From Rothia aeria (GTDB lineage Bacteria; Actinomycetota; Actinomycetes; Actinomycetales; Micrococcaceae), in contig AP017895.1 of NCBI GenBank assembly GCA_002355935.1, positions 2,046,001-2,110,000 on the forward strand: a stretch of DNA of 64,000 bases, read 5' to 3'. The notes beneath the pieces are model-generated. The model had not been told where the DNA came from. It searched no databases and worked only from the letters and a program-made list of their open reading frames with translations. The translations under genes and the position numbers were made by a program. The number at the start of each line of letters is the position of its first letter. Position 1 is the stretch's first letter. Shown in pieces: positions 18,295 through 27,457 of the stretch.

Positions 18295-20410
18295 CTAAAT
18301 GTCGATATTTTCCTGATCCAGCTGGTGTGCACCGGCAATAATGAACTCCTTACGCGGGGCCACCTCCGACCCCATGAGCAGGGCAAAAGCGCGCTCTGCC
18401 GCCTCCGCATCCTCCACCCGGATGCGCCGCAGCATACGGTGGCGCGGGTCCATAGTAGTCTCAGCCAGCTGGTCGGCGTCCATCTCGCCCAAGCCCTTAT
18501 ACCGCTGAATCGGCTCCTTATACCCCTTACCTTCAGCAGTAAGCCTATCAAGCAGCTCATGCAGTTCCCGCTCCGAGTAGGTGTACACCATCTCATTAGG
18601 TTTGCCCCGGTTAATAACCTCCACCCGGTGCAGAGGCGGCACGGCGGCGTACACACGCCCGTCCTCAATGAGCGGGCGCATATACCGGTAAAACAGGGTC
18701 AGCAGCAGGGTGCGGATGTGCGCCCCGTCCACGTCAGCATCGGTCATCATAATCACTTTGCCGTAGCGGGCTGCCTGAAGGTCGAAGGTTCGCCCGGATC
18801 CGGCCCCAATCACCTGGATCAGCGCTGCGCATTCGGCGTTGGCGAGCATATCAGAGACCGAGGCGCGCTGGGTGTTCAGGATTTTACCGCGAATCGGCAG
18901 CAGCGCTTGGTATGAGGAAGACCGCGCCAGGCGGGCTGTGCCCAGTGCGGAGTCACCCTCCACAATAAACAGTTCAGAATGTTCCACGTTCCCCGAGCGG
19001 CAGTCCACCAGCTTGGTCGGCATTGACGAGGATTCCAGGGCGGTTTTACGGCGTTGCGCCTCTTTATGCACCCGCGCCGAGATGCGGGTTTTCATCTCCG
19101 AGACGACCTTCTCGCACAGGGCATTTGCCTGCGCCTTATCGGCCCGCCCGGTCGCCTGCAGGCGCGCCTTGAGCTGGTCAGATACCACTTTCAGCACAAT
19201 CTGCCGCACCGCCGGGGTTCCCAGAATCTCTTTGGTTTGCCCCTCAAATTGCGGCTCGGCCAGGCGCACCGTCAGCACCGCCGTTAACCCGGCCAGCGCA
19301 TCGTCTTTCTCGATCTTGTCGTTACCGACTTTGAACCTGCGGGCATTATCGGCCAGATGTTTGCGGAAGGTGCGCAGCAGCCCCTGCTCAAACCCGGTGG
19401 TGTGGGTGCCGCCTTTGGGGGTGGCAATAATATTGACGAAACTACGGATAGTGGTCTCGTACCCTATCCCCCAGCGCAGGGCAATATCAACTTCGCATTC
19501 ACGTTCCACGTCGGTGAGCTGGGAGCGGCCGTCCTCCCCAGCACGGGCACGGTTTCGGTGAATGAGCCACGCCCGGTAAACCGCCAGATATCGGTTACCG
19601 CGCTGTCATGCGCTAAGAACTCTACGAACTCACTAATGCCGCCATCATGTTGAAAAACTTCTTCGTGGGGCCGAACTCGCCGGGGGTTCCGGGCACTCGG
19701 CGTTCGTCCCTAATGGCGATGCGCAGCCCGGGAATCAGGAACGAGGTCTGCCGGGCGCGTGAAACCAGATCTTCGTAGCTGAACCGTGCATCAGGGGTAA
19801 AGATCTGCGGGTCAGCCCAGTAGCGCACGCGGGTTCCGGTGACGCCCCGTTTTGCTCTGCCCACAATCTGCAGCGCCTCGGCGCCTTCTGCGGCCGGGGT
19901 GAACGTGTCCTCCGGTTTGGGGGTGCGGCCGGAGTCGAACCGCCCGGGCATGCCGTGGCGGAACGACATCTGGTAGGTTTTACTGCCGCGATCCACCTGC
20001 ACATCCAGGCGGGATGACAGCGCGTTTACCACGGAGGCACCCACCCCGTGCAGACCGCCGGAGGCCGTGTACGAGCCGCCGCCGAATTTGCCGCCCGCGT
20101 GCAGCTTGGTGAAGACCACCTCCAGGCCCGATAGCCCGGTGCGCGGCTCAATATCGGTGGGGATGCCTCGGCCGTCGTCCTGCACCTCTACCGAACCGTC
20201 ACGGTGCAGAATAATCTGGATTGACTGACCGTACCCCGCCAATGCCTCATCAACAGAGTTGTCGATAATCTCCCACAGGCAGTGCATGAGCCCGCGCGAG
20301 TCAGTCGAGCCAATATACATGCCGGGGCGCTTGCGCACCGCTTCTAAACCTTCAAGTACTGAGAGGTGGCGGGCGGTGTAGTTCGACGCGGCCAAGTCTT
20401 TCCCTTTCAC
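18295..20410 (-). CDS. parE: DNA topoisomerase IV subunit B (two apparent frameshifts)
   Basis: ATPase subunit partnering ParC. The GHKL ATPase motifs are present: NSVDEA, DDGRGIP and [14 protein letters not shown]. The TOPRIM domain follows with VEGDSALG and DADVDGAHI. The frame breaks twice: near 19649, where one C restores [15 protein letters not shown], and in the CCCC at 19536-19539, where one more base restores [13 protein letters not shown]. With both repaired the protein has 705 residues, normal for the family. It starts at the GTG at 20410; the ribosome binding site is weak. Two losses in one essential gene argue for sequencing error. Confidence 0.93.
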
Positions 20411-20690
20411 AACGGTTTTCTTCGTAGGTCTATTCTATCGTGGCTTGTGCCCAGAAACGGCTTAGCAGGTCATTGTCGGGCGCGCCCACGCCGAACCAGC
20501 ATCTGGTGAAGGGGGCTGCTCCTCGGGTCTGTTCTCCCCTCTCTCCCAGTAAAAGCAATGTGGTGCTATTTGTAGTCCGGGTGCAGTTCGGACGCTCAGA
20601 GCGAAAGGCGACTAAGAGGGTAGGCTCAGCAGGTGGGTTTATGGTTGCATAGAGTTAGCACTCGTTTCTCTACATTTTGAAGGGTGAACA

Positions 20691-20900
20691 ATGACCGTGA
20701 ACTCCACTCTCGACCCCGCCAAGGTACGTCAGCTGACCTCCCGTGACCGCTGCGATGTGTGCGGCGCGCAGGCTTATGTTCGGGCTGTACTTCCTTCGGG
20801 TCATGACCTGCTGTTCTGCGGCCACCACGCTCGCGCGAACGAGGCCGGGGTGAAGGCTATTGCGGGCACTACCTGGGATGATCAGACCTCCCACCTGTAA
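20691..20900 (+). CDS. DUF7455 small zinc-ribbon-like protein
   Basis: 69 residues behind GAAGGG. Cysteines in CDVCGAQA and the pair CGHH near residue 46 look like a C2-CH zinc-binding arrangement. It matches, from memory, a small conserved actinobacterial family found beside parE and the primary sigma factor gene. The function is unknown. It is monocistronic, followed by a strong terminator. Confidence 0.8.
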   Translation: MTVNSTLDPAKVRQLTSRDRCDVCGAQAYVRAVLPSGHDLLFCGHHARANEAGVKAIAGTTWDDQTSHL

Positions 20901-20915
20901 GTTTCTTGTTGTTGC

Positions 20916-20960
20916 GGCGCGCACCCTGAAAAGCTCAGGGTGCGCGCCGTTTATTGTTGT
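20916..20960 (+). terminator. Rho-independent terminator
   Basis: Perfect 14-base arms (20916-20929 and 20935-20948) with a 5-base loop, then GTTTATTGTTGTTT. It can also serve the converging YwqG array, whose last gene ends at 21006. Confidence 0.85.
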
Positions 20961-21005
20961 TTACCGCCCCGGTTTATCGCTCGTTCCGCAGCGGGTGGGG
21001 AGTTT

Positions 21006-21905
21006 TTAGCTCCACCGAAGTTTAGCGGGGTGTTCGTTCCATTCATAGTAAACATCGGAGAAATCGCGTGAGGCTAACTGCTCCGGGGCGATCAGCCAGT
21101 TCGCGGCCCCAAAATACCCCCACTTCACATCAGGGTCTAGTTCGTACTCTGTTCCCATGGTGAGTAAGTTGAACGTGTAACCCTTAGCGAAGGCCGGATG
21201 CTGCCTTGGGTCATCGTTAAATGTTTCGGGGTACCCGCCCAGCTGGTTAATAATGTCGTCTGCCCCGAGCTCTTCCCCAATGTTTATCCCGTCCCCGCCT
21301 GTGGCGCGGCCCAGACTAATGGCGTCCTCATACCCATCAATGGGTTGTGCAGGGTACCTCTCGTTCCAGTACTGTGTGAAAAGCTCATCAAACGGTTCAC
21401 GCAGATACTGAAGCGGGTTATGAAGCGCAGGCGCGAACTTTAACGCCAGTTCCGGGGTGCCCCGTCGTATGGGCCACACGTATTCAGGAAATTTGTCGGC
21501 CTCCCAGTCGATATGTGCCGATTGGGCGTGCGGATTGGGGTCTGTGAGTTCGGGGTAATATATCACCCGGTTGTTGAGGGGGCTGGTTGGTGCGGTAGGG
21601 TCGGCACCCCAGCCGGGGCGCGGGGCAATCCAAAACTGAAGCATCCCGGACTCGGGGTACAGAGTGTTCTCCGGCAGCTCGGCACAGTTAATCTGCGCAA
21701 TCATCCCTAAGGGCTGCCCGTCGGAGCCAAGGGGCGCATCCACCCCAGCGGGCAGGTACGGCACACCCCCAAACTTCGAGGCAGTCACCGGCAACGGGGC
21801 ATCCGGCACATTAGTGGTAATGCGCAGCGCGGGTTTCTGTGCGCCTGCGTTCACCAGTTGGGTCACTGCGCGTATCTGTTCAAGGATACGAACCGGTGTG
21901 TTCAT
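21006..21905 (-). CDS. DUF1963 / YwqG family protein, paralogue 6
   Basis: 299 residues from the ATG at 21905, chosen over an upstream in-frame ATG because AAGGAG lies six bases before it. Family hallmarks: PLPVTASKFGGVPYLPAG near residue 35, MIAQINCAELP, a central RVIYYPEL-type strand, and near the end a QLGGYP...DPR segment and ANWLITPEQLASRDFSDV. It is a soluble cytoplasmic protein. YwqG-type proteins have a known fold but no established biochemical role. It is the last of six tandem paralogues. Confidence 0.85.
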   Translation of the reverse strand: MNTPVRILEQIRAVTQLVNAGAQKPALRITTNVPDAPLPVTASKFGGVPYLPAGVDAPLGSDGQPLGMIAQINCAELPENTLYPESGMLQFWIAPRPGWGADPTAPTSPLNNRVIYYPELTDPNPHAQSAHIDWEADKFPEYVWPIRRGTPELALKFAPALHNPLQYLREPFDELFTQYWNERYPAQPIDGYEDAISLGRATGGDGINIGEELGADDIINQLGGYPETFNDDPRQHPAFAKGYTFNLLTMGTEYELDPDVKWGYFGAANWLIAPEQLASRDFSDVYYEWNEHPAKLRWS

Positions 21906-22066
21906 AGCTTCTCCTTGTGGGTGGTTTTTTCTCTTAGTTGTTTTTAGCCTCACGGCTCAGCAATATTGCTGTCTTGCCCAATACCCCGCCTGCTGGCAAG
22001 GTGCCTCTCAGGCGTTCTTTGGCACGCCCTAAGAGGCTAGCTGTCTAATGTGCAGCTCTAGGTGTT

Positions 22067-22918
22067 TTAGCTCTGCCACCACCAGAAAAGAACCTTCGAG
22101 AAATCACGGGCTGCTAACTGTTCGGGGGTGATCAGCCAGTTTGCGTACCCGGCGTCTCCCCACAAGAGCTCGGTGCTTCCCAGACGGTACGACTCCGAGC
22201 CCATAGTTAGCAGGTTCACCGTATATTCTTCTAGCTCGGGGTTATTACGGCGCGGGTCGTCATCAAAGAAAACAGGGTACCCGCCCAGCTGGTGGTAGCC
22301 CGCCTCATCGGCTATTGCGCTTAGAATATCCTCGTCCTCTTCGGCCTCTTCCACGAGGTCTTCCAGCTCTTCAATTTCTTCAATTGCCTGGTCGGGGTAG
22401 AGTTCGTTCCAGATCTCAATAAACTGCTCATGGTCTCCCCAGGTGAGCATGGGGTCTGGCGTCTCCGGCGGGCCAAAAATAAGCGATATTTCGCGTGTGG
22501 GCGGGTCAATCGGCCAGTAGTGTTCTTCCCAGTTTGCCTCAACGGCGCAGGCGTGCGGGTTAGCTGCGCCCAGTTCTTTCCAGTAGATGACGCGCGCATC
22601 TGCCCCGGGCAGCCCATCGTTGATGTTCATCCCCCATTGGGGGTGCCGTGGGTTGAGCCAGAACTGAAGCATCCCAGACTCAGGATAAATAGTGTTCTTC
22701 GGCAGCTCGGCACAGTTAATCTGCGCAATCATCCCTAAGGGCTGCCCGTCGGAGCCAAGGGGCGCATCCACCCCGGCGGGCAGGTACGGCACACCCCCAT
22801 ACTTCGAGGCAGTCACCGGCAGCGGCGCATCTGCTGCACGTACGGTAATGGGAACTTTATCCCTTTGGTAGTTCACCATTTGCGCTACCACAGACCGAGC
22901 TCTGTCTGTTATCGTCAT
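22067..22918 (-). CDS. DUF1963 / YwqG family protein, paralogue 5
   Basis: 283 residues. The N-terminal block GVPYLPAGVDAPLGSDGQ is identical to that of paralogue 6, and the DNA of this part is almost identical too, while the middle differs and is rich in Glu/Asp (ELEDLVEEAEEDEDI). The C-terminus has GDAGYANWLITPEQL. The ATG at 22918 follows AAGGAA. A mosaic of conserved ends and a variable centre is typical of the array. Confidence 0.85.
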   Translation of the reverse strand: MTITDRARSVVAQMVNYQRDKVPITVRAADAPLPVTASKYGGVPYLPAGVDAPLGSDGQPLGMIAQINCAELPKNTIYPESGMLQFWLNPRHPQWGMNINDGLPGADARVIYWKELGAANPHACAVEANWEEHYWPIDPPTREISLIFGPPETPDPMLTWGDHEQFIEIWNELYPDQAIEEIEELEDLVEEAEEDEDILSAIADEAGYHQLGGYPVFFDDDPRRNNPELEEYTVNLLTMGSESYRLGSTELLWGDAGYANWLITPEQLAARDFSKVLFWWWQS

Positions 22919-23001
22919 CGTTCTTGTTCCTTATAGGGTGTATGGCGCGCGCGCCTCATATACGGAAGCGCACGCCATTATCCTTTGAAAAACCGGTGCG
23001 G

Positions 23002-23880
23002 CTAACAGCAGGACCATTCGAAAATAACTTGCGAAAAGTCCCGGTTTTTCAGCTGTTCGGGGGTGATCAGCCAGTTTGCGGTACCCACATCGCCCCACAT
23101 GATTGTAGGGGTGTTGGGGTCAGCCCAGTTACCGTCAGATACTGAGATCATGGTCAGCAGGTTCACCGTGTAGTCCCGCAAATCATCAGCGAAGTCGCGC
23201 GGGTCGTTTTGTGTGAAAATAGGCTCGCCACCGATCTTGTGGGTCAGCTGATCCTCGGTTTCCCGGTCAATCGTGTCTGTAACACGGTCTTCGCCCAGCT
23301 CGTCGATCTCATCAAAGAAATCCTCGATTGGTGTTTCGGGGTACAGCTCATTCCATGTATCAACAAACAAAGCTTCGGCGGTCTCGTTCATCAGCGACCA
23401 TTTATCGCCCAATGCCGCCTCAAAGCTGAGCGCATATTCGACAGTTTCGGGAGAAATCGGCCACCCGTAATCGTCCCAGTTCGCCTTGGCTGCGCGCGCA
23501 TCCGGGTTAGGTTCGCCCAATTCGGGGTAGTAGATCACCCGGTAGCCGTTTTGGGTACGGTCGGCAATGGTGTCGTCCATACCCCAGAGTGCTTCTTCAT
23601 CACCCGGGTCAATCCAGAACTGGAGCATCCCAGACTCAGGGTAAATAGTGTTCTGAGGCAGCTCGGCACAGTTAATCTGCGCGATCATCCCCAAGGGCTG
23701 CCCCTCTTTATTGGCGGGGGCGTCCACCCCGGCGGGCAGGTACGGCACTCCCCCAAATTTGGAGGATGTCACCGGTAGCGGCTCAGCAGCCGCCGTGGCT
23801 GTGATGCGCACCGTGGGTGATTGGTCATTTTCTTCTATGCGTTTAATAACCTCACGCGCCTGGTCGAGAATTTTTCCCAT
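23002..23880 (-). CDS. DUF1963 / YwqG family protein, paralogue 4
   Basis: 292 residues from MGKILDQAREV at 23880, with AGGAG upstream; a longer in-frame start at 23970 lacks a ribosome binding site. It has the same conserved N-block and C-block (GTANWLITPEQLKNRDFS) as the neighbours, ending in the FEWSCC-type tail. The centre is acidic (DFFDEIDELGEDRVTD). It is separated from paralogue 3 by 194 AT-rich bases, which may hold a separate promoter. Confidence 0.85.
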   Translation of the reverse strand: MGKILDQAREVIKRIEENDQSPTVRITATAAAEPLPVTSSKFGGVPYLPAGVDAPANKEGQPLGMIAQINCAELPQNTIYPESGMLQFWIDPGDEEALWGMDDTIADRTQNGYRVIYYPELGEPNPDARAAKANWDDYGWPISPETVEYALSFEAALGDKWSLMNETAEALFVDTWNELYPETPIEDFFDEIDELGEDRVTDTIDRETEDQLTHKIGGEPIFTQNDPRDFADDLRDYTVNLLTMISVSDGNWADPNTPTIMWGDVGTANWLITPEQLKNRDFSQVIFEWSCC

Positions 23881-24074
23881 ATCTGCTCCTGTGCTTCTAG
23901 TGGTACTGGTGCGGAATCTGTGAACACTATTAGAGCACGTTTTTTCTCGCGGTGCGTGCACGTACGTCATGCATTCGAAGGCACAATGCAGAAGATAAAA
24001 TATTCCCCGCCGTCAACGCATAGTTTTGTGTTTGCGGCGGTGCATTAGCTTTTATCTGCACCTCCGCTAAGTTT

Positions 24075-24938
24075 TTACCCGCAATTCCATTCAAAAAGGA
24101 CTTTTGAAAAGTCCCGGTTTTTCAGCTGTTCGGGGGTGATCAGCCAGTTTGCGGTACCCATATCGCCCCACATAATGTCACCGTCACCATCATTTTTTGC
24201 TTCCTCGGAGGCGATGGTGAGCAGGTTAACCGTATATTCTTGCAGTTCTGGGTTGTTCTCGCGCGGGTCGTCCTGCACAAAGCTGGGGTACCCGCCAAGC
24301 TTATGGTACTCAGTGCTGTCGGTCAGGTCGTAGGCAATATTCTCCCCATCGTGCAGGCGGTCTATCTCGTAGACCTCGTTAATAGTCTGCTCTGGGTGTT
24401 TCTCGTTCCACCGGTGTACGAACCGGGCCTCAAATTCACGGCTTGTGTCGCTCAGGCTCTCATGTTTTTTCTTAAAGGTGAGCGCAAGCTCAGCCTCTGG
24501 CGGGTAGATAGGCCAGTCTTCGCTCCGTGCTGCGGTGACTGCGGGGTGCCCCGCAGGGGTGGCTTCACCCACCTGGGGGTAGTAAATAACCCGAATATTC
24601 GCCTGGTTGGCTATATCATTGGCGTTGAAGCCCCAGTTTTCATCGCCTTCTTCTTCGCCGGAATCAATCCAGAACTGAAGTATCCCGGTCTTGGGATAAA
24701 GCTCATTTTTGGGTAATTCAGTACAGTTAATCTGCGCGATCATCCCTAAGGGTTTCCCGCTTTCATTGGTGGGTGCCTGAGCCCCGGCAGGCAGGTACGG
24801 GGCGCCGCCAAACTTCGAGGCAGTCACCGGCAGCGGTGCTTTGGCACCGGCTGTTTTAATACGGATTACTGGCTGCCGTGTGGCGGCAGTGATTTCTGCC
24901 GCGATTTTCCGTGCCTCTTTAGCTACTGTACGGCCCAT
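24075..24938 (-). CDS. DUF1963 / YwqG family protein, paralogue 3
   Basis: 287 residues from MGRTVAKEARK at 24938 with GGGAGG upstream. The N-block reads PLPVTASKFGGAPYLPAG and the C-block GTANWLITPEQLKNRDFS followed by VLFEWNCG. The N-block DNA (NELYPKTGILQFW) is shared most closely with paralogue 2, so these two look like a recent pair. The centre differs from all other copies. Confidence 0.85.
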   Translation of the reverse strand: MGRTVAKEARKIAAEITAATRQPVIRIKTAGAKAPLPVTASKFGGAPYLPAGAQAPTNESGKPLGMIAQINCTELPKNELYPKTGILQFWIDSGEEEGDENWGFNANDIANQANIRVIYYPQVGEATPAGHPAVTAARSEDWPIYPPEAELALTFKKKHESLSDTSREFEARFVHRWNEKHPEQTINEVYEIDRLHDGENIAYDLTDSTEYHKLGGYPSFVQDDPRENNPELQEYTVNLLTIASEEAKNDGDGDIMWGDMGTANWLITPEQLKNRDFSKVLFEWNCG

Positions 24939-24995
24939 AATATTTTCCTCCCAATACCTGACTTTCGTTTTCACCAGTCTTATTGATAGTTGCAG

Positions 24996-25879
24996 CTAAC
25001 CGCAGGACCATTCAAAAAGGACTTTCGAGAAGTCTCGGTTCTTCAGCTGTTCCGGGGTTATTAGCCAGTTTGCAGTGCCCTGATCTCCCCAAACAGTAAC
25101 AAATTTTTCAGCGTCCTCAGAGAACATGGTGAGCAGGTTGATTGTGTAGTTATCGAACCCATCATGCTCTTGACGCGGGTCCTGCTGGGTAAACTCTGGG
25201 TGCCCGCCAAGTTTGTGGTAGCTTCCCTGAGCTATGTCGCGGTAGAACATTACGCTCGGGCGTTCCTCATCTGCGGGCGCGTATGCATCAATACCCGTAA
25301 AATCACCGATAAGCTGCTGGGGTATAGTTCATTCCACAACTCTACAAACCGGCTCTGGTAGACCCACCAATTCTGTGGGGTTATTCCTTCTGAGGCTTCT
25401 TCAAAGCTGAGTCCGATTTCCCATCCCTGATCCACGTGTACCGGCCAGGCCATAAATTCCATCTCGGTTTGTTTCTCTTGATCTGGCATAACAAGAGTGT
25501 GGGCGCACGGGTTTGTGTCCCTATGATGGGGATAATAGATCACGCGAGTATTGACCTGCGACACCGGGTTCTTCAGGTCGATGCCCAGTCCCAACTCATC
25601 ATACGGATCCAGCCAGAACTGAAGTATCCCGGTCTTGGGATAAAGCTCATTTTTGGGTAACTCAGCACAGTTAATCTGCGCGACCATACCCAGCAGCTTA
25701 CCATCCTGGTTAGTGGGGGCCTGCGCCCCTGCAGGTAGGTACGGCACTCCCCCACATTTAGAGGCGGTCACTGACACCGTTCCCTGAACTGCGCGAGGAA
25801 TGATGCGCACAGTGGGTTTACGATCCTGCTGGCTCAGCAGATGATTAAGGTGTTTGACCCGCTCAAAAATAGTGTTCAT
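24996..25879 (-). CDS. DUF1963 / YwqG family protein, paralogue 2 (apparent frameshift near 25320)
   Basis: The N-terminal part (MNTIFERVKHLNHLL...) ends out of frame at the GGGG of 25319-25322. Adding one base restores ELYPQQLIGDFTGIDAY and joins it to the C-terminal part with YHKLGGHPEFTQQDPR and GTANWLITPEQLKNRDFS, giving 294 residues. The ribosome binding site is weak. It starts 12 bases after paralogue 1 stops, so the two are co-transcribed. Since other copies are intact and this break lies in a homopolymer, sequencing error is more likely than decay. Confidence 0.82.
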
Positions 25880-25891
25880 GGTGTATTTTCT

Positions 25892-26743
25892 TTAGCAGCT
25901 ATCCCACGAATAAAAGACCTTCGAGAAATCTAAATTCTTTAGCTGCTCTGGGGTAATCAGCCAGTTTGCCACTCCGGCATCGCCCCACATGATGGTTATG
26001 GTGTCATCATCCGCAGAGACAAGAGTGAGCAGATTGATCGTGTAGTCTTTCCATTCTTCATTGTCATCTCGGGGGTCCCAGTCGATATACTCGGGAACAC
26101 CGCCCAGCTGGTGGTGATCAAGATCTTCATAAAAGGTACTCGCAAGGTCATCGCCTTCAATCCCTGCAAGTTCATCAAGATCCCAAGGACTTTCAATCTG
26201 CTCCTGCGGGTAGCGTTCATTCCACAACCGCGTAAATAACTGCCCAGTACTGTATTGTTTGAGTTTTAGCCCGGGCTCTAGATTTTCAGGCTCAAAACTC
26301 AGGGCGTATTCTCCGCCCAAAAGAGGCCATATAAAGCCATTATCCTCGGTAATGACTAGTTTATGAGCCTTCCTGTTCGCTTTTCCCAGCTTGGGATAGT
26401 AGATCACGCGATCATATCGTGATGAGGTGTAATCTTCCGTATCGGTCTCGGTCGGACTAATCCAGAACTGCAGCAGCCCCTCCGCCGGGTAAATACTATT
26501 TGGTGGCAAATCGGCGCAGTTAATCTGCGCAATCATATGCAAAGGTTCACCGTTAACGTCTACGGGACCGTCCTGGCCCTTGGGTAGGTACGGCACTCCT
26601 CCGATTTTGGAGGCGGTGACCGGCAGCGTCTTGTACTTAGCGAATTGTGTATTGATACGCATCGTGGGAACTTGGTGTCCCACATTCATCTCAGCCAGTA
26701 AAGCGCGAGCCCGTTCTAGTATCTCTGCCTGTTTATTCGTCAT
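25892..26743 (-). CDS. DUF1963 / YwqG family protein, paralogue 1 (promoter-proximal)
   Basis: 283 residues from MTNKQAEILERA at 26743 with GAGGA upstream. It is the most divergent copy: the N-block reads LPVTASKIGGVPYLPKGQDG and the tail VFYSWDSC. It keeps QINCADLP, LGGVPEYIDWDPR and GVANWLITPEQLKNLDFS. As the first gene of the array its upstream 217 bases should contain the main promoter. No toxin, transporter or mobility gene accompanies the array. Confidence 0.83.
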   Translation of the reverse strand: MTNKQAEILERARALLAEMNVGHQVPTMRINTQFAKYKTLPVTASKIGGVPYLPKGQDGPVDVNGEPLHMIAQINCADLPPNSIYPAEGLLQFWISPTETDTEDYTSSRYDRVIYYPKLGKANRKAHKLVITEDNGFIWPLLGGEYALSFEPENLEPGLKLKQYSTGQLFTRLWNERYPQEQIESPWDLDELAGIEGDDLASTFYEDLDHHQLGGVPEYIDWDPRDDNEEWKDYTINLLTLVSADDDTITIMWGDAGVANWLITPEQLKNLDFSKVFYSWDSC

Positions 26744-26960
26744 ATATTCCTCAATGCCCCAAACACGATCCTGAAATATTTCGGCGCCGTACGCCCACAC
26801 CCCATTAGAGCATGTTTGTGTGCTGCATGTAACGGTTTGCGAGTTCCTCGTATATATCTCCCCGCAATTCCCACCATGCGAGATAAAACACACAAACTGT
26901 AGAAAAATTCATTGTGTCGTATATATAATATATTGAAAGATGCCTCAAGGAGTGAGCACC

Positions 26961-27313
26961 ATGAAGAATAACACCGGCACTTTCGGCCCCTATTTCCTTT
27001 TCCTCTGCGCCTTTTCATGATGGTTTTCAGTGTCCTCAGCGCATTAGGGTGGCTCGCCATTGGGGGCTCCCTCGCCCTGCTTATTCTCACCGCGTTTCTT
27101 AACCCGGATTTCCGCAAGTCAGAAGACCCCAATAACCCGGTGAGCACGTGGCTTATTCTTGCATTCTGCATTTTTGGAGCGTCCTGGGTTTATACCCTCA
27201 CGCTGCAGAACGGGAACACTCACCCCGGTATCAATGCTGCCCTAGCACTGGTGCCGACCGCCGCAATGGGGTGGGTATTTATTAAGCATTCTGCCCATGC
27301 CCATAATTCTTAA
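26961..27313 (+). CDS. Small multi-pass membrane protein (apparent frameshift near 27013)
   Basis: The ATG at 26961 has AAGGAG seven bases upstream, but its frame stops after 18 codons. One extra T in the TTTT at 27012-27015 restores LCAFFMMVFSVLSALGWL and gives about 117 residues. Three to four hydrophobic segments are visible (FLFLCAFFMMVF; IGGSLALLILTAFL; WLILAFCIFGASWVYTL; ALALVPTAAMGWVF). No family was recognised. It is divergent from the YwqG array. Confidence 0.65.
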
Positions 27314-27375
27314 GCCATCCCCGGGAAGAAACTAACCACTAGAGGAAACTAACCATTAAATGAATATTTATGCAA

Positions 27376-27420
27376 AATGATGCGGTGTCTGAGCTATTCA
27401 AGCTCAGGCACCGCATCATT
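27376..27420. terminator. Bidirectional terminator hairpin
   Basis: 20-base arms (27376-27395 and 27401-27420) with one G-T pair and a 5-base loop lie between the converging membrane-protein and sigma-factor genes. Confidence 0.85.
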
Positions 27421-27457
27421 GGTTTGTGGCACGCAGCCTTATGCTAGGTCGAAGACC

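Noticed and set aside
21006-26743. CRISPR array or insertion-sequence repeats in the 21-27 kb region
   Set aside because: The repeated DNA is coding and follows the reading frame of the YwqG paralogues; there are no short regular repeats with spacers and no transposase.
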